From Cinnamomum chago (lineage: Eukaryota; Streptophyta; Magnoliopsida; Laurales; Lauraceae), in contig CP142455.1 of the NCBI GenBank assembly GCA_038049695.1, forward strand, positions 65,482,501 to 65,546,500: a stretch of 64,000 nt of DNA, read 5' to 3'. The notes below the pieces were generated by a model. The model had not been told where the DNA came from. It saw only the letters and a list, made by a program, of their open reading frames with translations, and did no database searches. Positions within the stretch are counted from its first letter, which is position 1. Each line of letters begins with the position of its first letter. Positions 47,401 through 58,600 of the stretch are shown here, piece after piece. Both the position numbers and the translations under genes were made by a program.

Positions 47401-49582
47401 CTAACATTCTACTGAATAATTCGTTTTGGAGGAATAGAGCATATATATTAAAAATCAGTGAATATCTTGTGACAATTCTTCACCTTGTTGATAATGAAGA
47501 TGGCTCTCATGGGCTATCTATATGAGGCGATTGGATAGAGCTAAGTAAGTCATCCAGAGTAAGTTGAGGAAGAAAAGTAAATACTTACCCTATTGGAAAA
47601 TTATTCATCGCAGGTTGGACAGTCAGTTGCACAGTTATATAAATATATAAATATATATTTATATATAATGGACAGTTCTATACATGCTGTGGTGACGCAA
47701 CAAGGGTAAGGTAGAATAGCCAAGGACTGTTCTCTAAGCCAAAAGGCTTGGGGTATATTGTCTACATCTCACACCAAAGACAGAAAAACTACTCGATAGA
47801 GAGAAAACTCATTCTTTATTCAATTGCAATGATAGACTAAGAGGGGATTACAACTCCTTATAAAGACTCCATACCAATCTAATTTAGGAAACAACTCAAG
47901 ATAAACTCTGACATAGTCTTTCTAATTTAAATTCATAAATATCTCTAAATATTAGCTATTACGAAAAATCAAGAAATCTAAGAAATCTTCTAGAAACTTG
48001 ATAAATAAGAAAGTGCAGCTGGAACACGTCATGAGAGATTTTCTTCTTCATTGGCCCTTGTTGGACATGGGCCTTCAGTATAGACCTTTGGGCAAGGCCC
48101 ATTAGTTTGGCTTGCATCATGTGGCCTAATTTTTGAACCCACAATTCTAATTCAATCCCAACGTATCCAAGCAATGTAGAGAAATTACGAAAGGTTTGAA
48201 TGATGTCATCAGGAGACTGATACTTGATGAAGATATTCAAGACATCATTTTCAAACAATGTGCCAATTATGAATCAACAATTATGACTTTGGGACTTTAA
48301 CTATGATATACAATTGTTATAAGATGTTTCCAAGTAAGCAAAAGTTTACTGTTCTTTAACTTTCATTAATTATTGGGTGATTAGTTAGAACTTATAATTT
48401 TTTAGTCTTATATTGAAATTAAAATTTCAACAAGTAGATTTGTGTTAGATTCGGAAGCGACACTTCTGAGTAACAAAAACTCACAATTCGAGTGTTTAAG
48501 CCAATGCTGCAGTACTAGTGGGTGTTAAAGAACTGCAGCATTGTTTAGCATATCCACTCTCCCAAAGAAACAAAAGACAAGAAAATCAAAGATTGAATGA
48601 TCTAGTCTTTGTGCATTATACTTTTTTTGTTTTGGGTTTTTTTGGAGGGGGGCGGCGGGGGCGCTACAATGGGGACTCGAAACGTATGCACTCTCACTCA
48701 TGCACTCATGTTCCAACCAGCTGAGCTACAGCTTAGGACCTTTGTGCATTATAATTTGAAGTTGCATGAAAGGAATGATTTAATTTAAGTGCTATAAAAA
48801 GTTTCTTTGCTTAATTCATTTTCATATACATAAAGAATAATCATTGAAACAGTGACAATCATTTAACTTACGTAAATTGTACGGAATGATAGAAAAGGAC
48901 CGGAAAAATGCCACTAACCCATTAGCTTGGAGAATACTGATATTTTGGATGAATGGATTGGTGAAGAACCAGCTCTCTTGACTATGGAGGAGGCTGTGGT
49001 TGGAGAAGCATGGAGATTGGTTGGATAGAAGGGGATGCTCCTGAGTTCAATGGGGGAGATGAAGTAGGTCCTACCGCAGGAGAGGAATAAGGAGATGGCA
49101 AAGGAGATGACAATGATGCTCTTGATTAAGTTTCTTTGGGTATTTTTAATCTGTTCTTATGATTTGGCCATTTGGGAGAATGTCTTTGAATGTTTTTGGT
49201 TAATGAACTTAATGGTTGTGGGGAATGTAATTAAACTTAATGGTTGTGAAGAATGTTTTTGAACTTTAAACTTATGGGCCAAAATGATGACATTAATTTG
49301 TTCTGTTGACAACATTCTTGTATATTTATAAAATGCAGGTCATATTATGAGTTGATTCGAGAGTACATTAAATGTACCAATTCATATTTTTAAATTGTAA
49401 TATCTATTTTATATCTTTCTATGCTTTTTTTTTTATTTTTCTCTACATATATTCTTATTTTTATTTTTTTTAAATAAAACTCCAAAATGTTTTAAATTCT
49501 GAATTAGCTGAAACATTTCCATTTGGAGTATACCAAAACGGGATCTGAAATGAAATTCTCAACTATGCATAACACAACACAC

Positions 49583-49626
<44 letters not shown>

Positions 49627-52600
49627 AAACTTTCATGCACAATGGTTTGAAAAAGAGGATTTTCAGACATGGCCGATCCTAGAGTAAATATTAAAATACA
49701 AAAAGCTAGCCCAAGAATGCAACAAGATGATTCTTTACTCCACTGAATAAATAACACCCAGCATGCAAAAGTAACAGCAAGACTAGGATGGGAGGGGACC
49801 AAAAAGGGTCAGAAAGAGAGAACATACTGCATAAATTTTATCTAAAAAACTGGCTTTTCAAATGCAACAGTATTCCATCCTTCACAGGGATGAAGAAGTT
49901 TGATCGTTACCTTCCAACATTTGGAAGAAAAATCATGTCAATAAAAAAAAATAAAAAAAAAAAAGCAGCAGCATCCGGTTAAATAGGTTTGATTTTAAAA
50001 GGGAAAAAAAAAGTTTTCAAATGCGACAGTAGCTCCATCCTTCACAACAATCGAGAAGGTTGATCTTTGCGTTCCAACACAAGGCAACAAAATCATGTCA
50101 ATGCATAAAAGAAGCATCAGGTTAACTTACCAGTTAGAAGGGAGTCCTCAAACACAGTCGATAGTATTCTCCGTAGATATAGTGATGGGAACACCAAAGA
50201 GGCCACCAAGACTGCTGGACCAATAAACCAGAAAAAATTCGATTGTCCCTTTGGTGGGTCTGATACAAGGACATCGTCCTGTCTTCTGTATGAAAGCCCA
50301 TAAAAGGAGATAAGACCAGGTTTTCCATCTGATTTCTCAGTGTGGAAATTCGAACCGCTTTCTGCAGATATTTCTTTGGCAATAACAAATGGCTCTTCTT
50401 GCTCCGAAGCAATTGAGTTTAGTTCATCATTAGGTGTCTGATCTTCAGAAGCAGCAAAGAGAATTAACCCTCTCTTCAGAAGTTTACCCTTCACCTTGAG
50501 CATCCCATATACAAACTGGCTTGATTTGCCTACTTGTCAAAACATACACACATAAAGATGACAGTCTTCCTTAAATTGAGATTTTACAGGAGTAGAAATC
50601 AAAACCATTACCGCCAACTCACAGCAGATGAGAAAGATTTACCCTTATCAGTGCTTAAACGTTGAAGCTCACATCTCTGGCCTTCAGATGAGAAAGATTT
50701 ACCCTTATCAATGCTTAAACGTTGAAGCTCACATCTCTGGCCTTCAAACAATCCCAATGACAAACTTGGCTGTCCAACAACAGAATGGAAATTAAACAGA
50801 GGAAGAAAATTATAAACTAAAAAGTCTCAAAAAGAACATATTTCGCATGAATATCTAGGTGACTATCCCATTATCCCCATCCTCAAACTTTTTTGGATAG
50901 CTTTTGAAGTCATAGAGCAACAATCCTCTAAATTCTTTGATTTTCTAGCCCAACACCATTGATACAACTGGCATGGTAGTCCTGTATAATTAATCCTTAG
51001 GTTCATTATTAGTGTCTCCTCATTTATTGCAAATTGAACCCTGATATCTAACAAAAGCTAATATATTCAAGTAATGTTCTACGGATTTCTTCTCCTTCGC
51101 TCCCTCTCCCCAAACCCAACCCCTCTCCTCTCTCCCTAGTTCGTCATTCATAGATTTTTTCCCTAGTCAATTAAGTATTTTAGAATGTTGTATCAGGAAA
51201 GAACGTACCCACCCAGTAAAGTTTTTTGGATGAAAAAAATAAAACTATGAGAATTCCAAATGCAAGGGGTTCAATGTGATCCCAACTTGACCAAGTTGAA
51301 CATTGAGCATGGGTGGAAGACCCAACAAGATGGATACCTTCAAACAGAAGAGCTTCAGCCTCGATTAGCGGTTAACCATGCCTGAAGTCAATGTGAATCG
51401 AATCTAGGGTTATAGAAACCTTGCTTGTTGCTACAACATATCATGAGGAAGATTGTCTTCTTCTTGCCCAGATCCAGCGTTAAACTGGAACAATTATAAT
51501 ATGTTGTGTCTACCCAAGTAAGATTTTCACCTTAAAGAAAATTCTCTAAAGCAATCTTATTCCAAATAACCATCTATCATCTTATTCCAAGAAGCTATCT
51601 CAAAAATATTCTCAAAATCTATTTTACAAGTAAAAGAAGGAAACCTAATTAATCTAAACGACTAAAATTTAATAAGCTAAATCATCCATCTAAATATAAT
51701 AAGCGAAAAAAGAATACTTAAACTCATAATTATCACACACTCTAAAATGAGTCAGAAGAAGAAAACAAATTGAAATAAATTTACAAATAAACTACTCCAT
51801 AGGCCATGGCTTTAGGTGATTTGGTTGAAACATGAGCCCAGTGGATCTCTTATATACAGCCCAAATTCCTTCCAGATTGGAGGAAAGTCACCATCAAGTT
51901 TTTAAGTGGCATTGTTGTCCTTATGGATTGAACAATAAACACACAACAACGAACATTCATCGCCGTGGCTCCATCAGATCTTCGCCAGCATGCTAAGATG
52001 AGAGTTGAATCCTCTACACTGTAGCTAGATCTAGGTGTAACCTTGTTAAATAGTTAGGTCTTTTCAGTGATGTCATAGAACCATTGAAATCAATTAACAT
52101 CCTCATCTGTCCCCTAAATTTGCTTTGATTGTCAACCACAATCTAACTGTTGATTGGATTACTAGAATGTTGCTTCCCATCTCCAACAATAAAACCAATT
52201 GCCTCCAGAGTTTCTGATGTCACATACAGAAATTCAATTTACTTTTCATTTCTCTAAAGTAATTTTATTCCAAAAAACACAATCTATACCATTAAATAGA
52301 ATATGCCAAATGCCAGACATCTAAAGATAATAAAATTATATAGAAGTCACATCTCCCTAAATTTGTAATACTCGTACACTCAACCGGAAAATTGACCGCA
52401 ACTTACTCAATAGGACTCAAAAAGATAAAAATAAAATTAATATAACATTACAAAAAGACCACTCCATGAGCCATGACCTCAAGTGACTTGGTTAAAAACA
52501 TGAGCCCACGTGGGTCCCATGTATACTAGCTGCATCATCTTTGATGATGATAGACATTGAAGATTAACACTACTAGCTGCATCATCTTTGATGATGATGA

Positions 52601-55600
52601 GACATTGAAGATCAACACAACGAGAATTTCAGGAAGATGCAAGTTGCATCCTTCTTTCCCATATATATTAATATTCAAATATCAACGTGAATAATTCAGT
52701 AGTCTAATAAAGTAACACGGTACATAGTGAAAATGGTGTATTTAGACTATAATCATCATGTTAAACTAAAGAAAATATTTTCAGTTCAAGGAACCCAACA
52801 TGGTTGGGACAAGGGTTTGATGATGGTGGTGGTGGTGGTTTTCAGTTCAAGGTACTTAACAGATAGACTAGTGTTTTTCTCCATCATTTATTTCCGCATT
52901 GCAAGATTACTAGGTGTCTTTGGTATTTCCTGATGTACCCTTATTTCAATTTATTGGGTCCTATGTCCAATGTTCAGGAACATTATGAATGATCAGTATC
53001 CACATCCCTTTAAAGCCCAAGGACCAATTTATGAGGAAGTTCCTGGCACTACCCTTGGCTTGGACTGCTTGGAAGAAAAAGTATTGGAGAATTTTATTCT
53101 ACTAAAGAGTAACAGATGGTAACGTTAGGAGCACTAGCTTCCAAAATTGAACTCTCTAGGCAGCACACTCAAACCACCCTAACCCAAAAACACCAACTAA
53201 CCACGACCCTCCTTAAACCACCCATCTATTAATGACTCAAGGGTCCGGTTGGATGTAGAGAAATGTAGGAAGGAGACCTTTTTTTTCTCTAGTGAAAAAA
53301 AAAAAATTTCCCATTTGGATACAATTTTAGGGAGAAAAATAGTTCCCTTCTAAACTAACTTGTGCAAAATAATAGGAGAAAATAGTTTCTCCTAAAAGGG
53401 TGGAGAAAACACCCTTTCCACATTGAAATTCTAATTTTTATCAATAAAATTGACCAGTAGCACAGTTGGAAAGTGCTCATTGTTGCAACTGCAAGCAGGG
53501 CTGAATCATGTTACATCATTATCATCATCGCCTTGTCCAACCATGGTGGGGTCGGCTACATGAATCATATTTCTCCATTCTGATCTACCTTGAGTCAAAT
53601 CCTCCAATAAGTTGCACTTCTACAAATCTACTTTTATTGCTTCCATCCACATCCACTTCAGCCTACCCCTTTTCCTTACCGGCACCGTTACCGGCCTGTC
53701 TTGGACGTTCCCAAACCATCTCAAACGGGTTTCTCTAATTTTATCCCTCATTGATGATATCCTTAGATGCTCTCGAAAATGCTCATTTCTAATTTTATCC
53801 TTCCTAGTTTTACCACACATCCACCTTAACATTCCCATCCCTCTGCTACATCCATTTTGTGCATATGTTGCTTCTTGATTGGTCAACATTTTACTCCATA
53901 GGTCATAGCTGATCTAATCACAGTCCTATAAAATTTTCCCTTCAATCTTGTTGAAATCCGTCGATCATAAAGCACTCCAGAAGTAAATCTCCACTTCAAC
54001 CATCACACATTTATCCTATGTTTGACATCTGCATTAATCTCCCCATCCTTGCTAATTATCGAACCAAAGTAACGGAAAGAATCTCTTTATGGACTTCAAT
54101 TCTCGCAGTAGTTTCAACTCTTTGTAAATGCCCACTAAAGTTGCAATCCATATATTCTGTATTTGTAAGATTTATTTTAAAGCCTTTGGATTCTAAAGCC
54201 TCCCGCCATCTCCTGAGTATTACATTCACACCATCTCTTGATTCATCCACCAACATTATATCATCTACAAACAACATACACCAAGGCGCCTCATCTTGAA
54301 TATAAGTAGGTAACTCATCCATAATCAAGTCAAAGATGTAAGGGATTAGAGATGACCCCTGATGCAAACCTATGGTCGTTGGGAACTCATGTCTCTCCAC
54401 AGGTAGTTCTCAATCTCGTTACCGCTCCTTCATAAATATCTTTAATCATTTTAATATAACCTCTTGGAACATTCCTTTTATTTAAAACCCACCAAATTAA
54501 ATCTCTAGAAACCTTATCATGAGTTTTTTCTAGATCGATAAAGACCATATGCAAAATTTTCCTCTTCACTCGACATTTATTTTTTTTTAAAACCATGATA
54601 GAAATTCATTGCTCGAAAGAAACTGTACAGTATAAGAATGGCGTACTGCATACAAAAAACCCATAAGATGGGAGAGAAAACAAAAAATAAGAGGACAGAA
54701 GCTAATTCTCCCAAATAAACACAAAAGGCCATTAAGAATGCATGGTCAGAGTAGTTTTCCAGACTCCCTCTTTGGCAAGCTTATTAGCTCCCTCGTCGGC
54801 CAACCGCTTAATATGTTGGAATGATATGTTCAAAACTCCAGAAAGTTGGATCACCTCTTCAAAGATATCTAGAAGGTTGGAGGACCGGGTTGCCCATTGA
54901 ACGTCGCAATAGGAATCTCCTTCCACAATTAACCGCTGGGGTTACAAACTTGAAGCTTGTCGAAGACCGATGTTAAGAGCCAGCAATTCGGCTTAGTTAA
55001 TCGAACAGAAACTTGTTGGACCCGAATAGGAAAGAAGGATGGTTCCTACCTCATTACGGATAACACCCCCCGACCTGCCGAGCCAGGATTCCCAATAGCA
55101 CTACCGTCAAAATTAAGTTTAAGAGCACCTGAAGGTGGATGACACCATTTAAGGGAAACAGTCTGGCGGTGAGCTCTAGAAAAAGTTACTTCCTTCCAAT
55201 TCTGAATAAGGTTACTTATGGGAAACCCAGTATCACCTCTCCGCTCCATATTTTTCCATTAATTGCATAAGTGAGAAGATAGCTTCCATAGCTGACCTCC
55301 CTAACATAAAACCAAATTGATTATTAGATATCTTGGTCTTTTGTCTTAGTCTTTACTCCATTACTCTCTCCCATAGCTTCATAGTATGACTCATAAGTTT
55401 AATCCCACAGTATTTGGTACAGTTTTGTATATCTCTCTTGTTCTTTTATATATAGGTCTTACAACATTTCTTCTCCATTCATCCGGCATCTTCTTTGTCA
55501 TTAATATATTATTGAAGAGCCTAGTTAACCAAATCCCCCCAACTTCTTCTAAGCATTTCCAAGCCTCTATCGGAATCATTGTTTAAAATATCGGCCGATA

Positions 55601-58600
55601 CCGGTACGTATCGGTCATGAACGATCCAATATTTCACAATGTAACGGTATCGATATTGGTCCAGTGAACTATCACCATCGTATCAGTAATATCAGATGAT
55701 ATTTTAAAATATTAGCGGAAAAACGGTATCACCCAATATATTCACCATAGTGGTTCTGAAGTCTGGAAAAAAAAAAGTAGAGAGAAGAAGAAAAAGGGGG
55801 AGGGAGACACAATCTACGTGCATTCCGCTTGAAGTTCTTAACAAAACAAAAACGAAAAAAAAGACAAGGGGAAGGAGAGATCATCTTGGAGTGAAAAAAA
55901 AAAAAGAAAAGAAAGAAAGAGACGGAATAGAAGGGGACGTACCTATACAAGCCTTACTCTGGTGGTTGCCGCTCCTTGCCTCTTCTTCTCTCACCCTTTT
56001 TTTTCTTTCCTTTTTTTTTTTTTTTTCTTTTTCCCCACTTTCCCCTTCCGAAAGCCAAGAAAGGGGCAACCCAATGGATAGATTTTTACTAATTGTTGCC
56101 AAGGTGGGTAAACATCCATTTTATGATAGGTGGTGTGACTTCAAGTTATTTTAAGCTTTTAACTTTTTAAGTGACGAAAAAAAAAAAAAAACTTCTAAGT
56201 GACTAGATCTCTTAAGGGCTCCAAGATGAGGCCCACATTAAGTTCCTGCTTGCCAACTAAATGACGCACTATTACATATGGGTATTGGCAAATTTCAACC
56301 AAATTCGAGTGGGCCCACATTTAGAATGACCAGATTTTAAAATATGGGACCATTATGGAGAGTAAAAAAAAAAACTTAATATTGAGCATTTTTAATTAAA
56401 TGTTCCTGGCTAATAGGCCCGCATAGGAACAAATGCCCGCACTTGAATGGTCCCATAGCAAATTTTATCTAGATTCCACAATGGGATTACTCACTTGCAA
56501 AACATGTAAATAAAATTAAAAAGAAAGTTCTAAGAGATTCTATTGAATCTAGATTTTAAGTGATCTAAACTTAAATATGAGCTACATTAATAGATTTATA
56601 AATTGTAAGAATTGGCCCGAAAATTAAATACTAAAACTTAACATATCTAAAAGCTTTAGATAAGACAGTGACACGAGATGTTAGGGGGACCGATATTTTG
56701 ATTTATGCTTGTTATTAATAGGAAAAAAAAATTGTTTTCCAACATTTTACAATATTATGGATTTTTTGGATATTTTTTTAAAAAGTTTTGGGGTTAAAAA
56801 AAATTTACACCGCCACGATCGTGACAAGCCGAGAACTGCGACGGTATTGATTTTTTGGGGTTGACTGATACCGCGATTTTCATCCATGATCGGAATGCCA
56901 TCTACACATGTAGCCTTTCCTGACTTCATTTGTTTCAATGCTTTCCTCACTTCCACCACCTTAATTCTGCGGAAAAAAGTATGTTCTGCTAACAAAGTTT
57001 CCTCGCTTGTTCCCATTCTCCTACACAGTCTTCATTCAAAAGTTTGCTAAAATATTTCATCCACCTTTCTTTGATATCTTTGTCCTTCACTAGAACCTTT
57101 TGGTCATTGCTTTTAATACATTTGACATGGTCTAAGTCTCTACTTTTCCTTTCTCTTATTTTTGCAAGCTTAAAAATACCTTTCTCTCCTTCTTTAGTTC
57201 CTAACCTATTGTATGTGTCATCATATGCTTTGAACTTTGCAATGCTTACAACTTTCTTAGCTTCTTTCATTGCCTTCTTATCATCGAAACAAATATTAAA
57301 AAGACAACTACTATATGAACAATGTTCCATTTGTTCCAAATAAATTTTCATCGACATTATTGGACGACTTTGGTGGGGACATGAAGAAATGAAATCTCCA
57401 ATACGATTAGAAGAGCGCGGGTTCATCAAATAGTACAAGAACGATCTTGACAAGGCCTTTGGTAGTGGCAAATATCAACCCATAGGGATGCAAACTGGTA
57501 TCGCAGCTGACGAAGGGTGGAAATTCAAGTAAATGAAAGTCAATGACGGGAGGATCTACATGGAACAACCGCACAGTTTTGGGGACCAACAGAAGCTAGC
57601 ATCACGAGCATAGAAAACCTTTTCAATTCCAATGGAAAGTTAGCATACTGAGCATCAAGTCAGTGCTAAGGGGGAGTGTTGAAGTCATCGCTGACGCAAC
57701 ACATGCACTAGAGGGCAGGATCAGTAACGCTAATTAGATTGGGAGTAGGATTAGTTTCCTTACTTAATTGGGTCTCTTCATTTGATGAGATTGTGGTTAT
57801 CGTTTATGGCTGTGTTTCCTATTTTGGTTCTTATTTAGAAGGTTTGCTCTTAGTTTTCTATACAAATGTTTGCTGTAATGCGCCTCTAGTAGAATGCAAT
57901 AAAAAGGGTTTCTTGTGTTCCCTCTTTCACCTCCTCTCTTTCCCCCAACACTCCAGAACAATCCACTTAAAAAAAAAAAAAAAACTACTAGACAAAAAGA
58001 CCCAAAGCAACATCAACTATTAATAAATAAGGCATTATCAACTCAAAATACCATGCAACTACCATCGGCTACACTGTAACAACAGAAGGTGGCAGTAATA
58101 TAGGATGAAAGATCACCTCCCTTATTACTTGGAATTAAATGAGGCTGATTCAGCATCTTAGGAAAATGCATGGTTTATAACAAAACTTTGGGAAAAAATA
58201 TAAAATGGAGCAACAATTTCATTTTTCCTTGAGATTTTCCCAAAGATTGCTAAAAATCAATAATATTTTTCTTCAAAAATAAAATAAAAAAGAACCCCCA
58301 AACCTCTCTTTGATCCCTGCTCAATCATAAGCACCCATTTTAAAGCTTCCTCTGGGACCTGTCCATATAACTTAAGGGACTAATTGTATGGGTGTAGAAG
58401 GAGACTTCTTCGGCCTTCAATCGATCTGAGTAAGATAGAGAATATAGAATGGAGAGGAGAAGATGAGATAGAGAAGAAAAAAGGAAGATGCTAGAAAGAG
58501 ATACAAGGAGACGAAAGCCATGGGTGTATAGTTCTCTATGTGCTCTTATACATGTTTTCGGAACATAAGAGAGCTCCTTCATTTGGATTGATTATACTAG

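Larger units (their letters stand above)
46930..49300 (+). pseudogene. hAT transposase remnant in intron 2
   Basis: The plus strand encodes, in decayed form, the DUF659 and C-terminal parts of a plant hAT transposase: NVDAFLGILNKVVLLVGLEN, VVQFITDTDVAYNATGKQLA, AGHCIDLILEKYGEALVET, TPIGLEITNILLNNSFWRNR, then YLPYWKIIHRRLDSQLHSYI, REITKGLNDVIRRLILDEDI and, near 48,930, LENTDILDEWIGEEPALLT. The zinc-finger N-terminus was not seen. Stops (47,095; 47,356; 47,524) and frame changes kill it. An LTR-like segment (47,687-48,145) and a SINE (48,621-48,739) interrupt it. Terminal repeats were not identified. Confidence 0.8.
53460..57344 (-). mobile_element. RTE-type LINE, in pieces, in intron 1
   Basis: Minus-strand coding blocks from high to low: AKFKAYDDTYNRLGTKEGEK and FKLAKIRERKSRDLDHVKCI (about 57.1-57.3 kb); VEVRKALKQMKSGKATCVDG (56.9 kb); WKCLEEVGGIWLTRLFNNIL and MTKKMPDEWRRNVVRPIYK (55.4-55.57 kb); VFIDLEKTHDKVSRDLIWWV (54.5 kb); the catalytic FVDDIMLV near 54,265; and the ORF end KIRETRLRWFGNVQDRPVTV (53.7 kb). 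The 3' end has ATCATTATCATCATC-like repeats, typical of RTE. The endonuclease part is missing. It is split by an L1 3' end (54,590-55,247) and a hAT element (55,577-56,888), and bears several stops and frame changes. Confidence 0.9.

Noticed and set aside
48640-48735. tRNA gene on the minus strand
   Set aside because: A and B boxes are present, but the tRNA 3' half does not close an acceptor stem, and an A-rich tail and a 14-bp target duplication mark a SINE.
55750-56154. Lysine/arginine-rich protein
   Set aside because: A purine-rich stretch of a hAT element; opposite frames are equally open and there are no conserved features.
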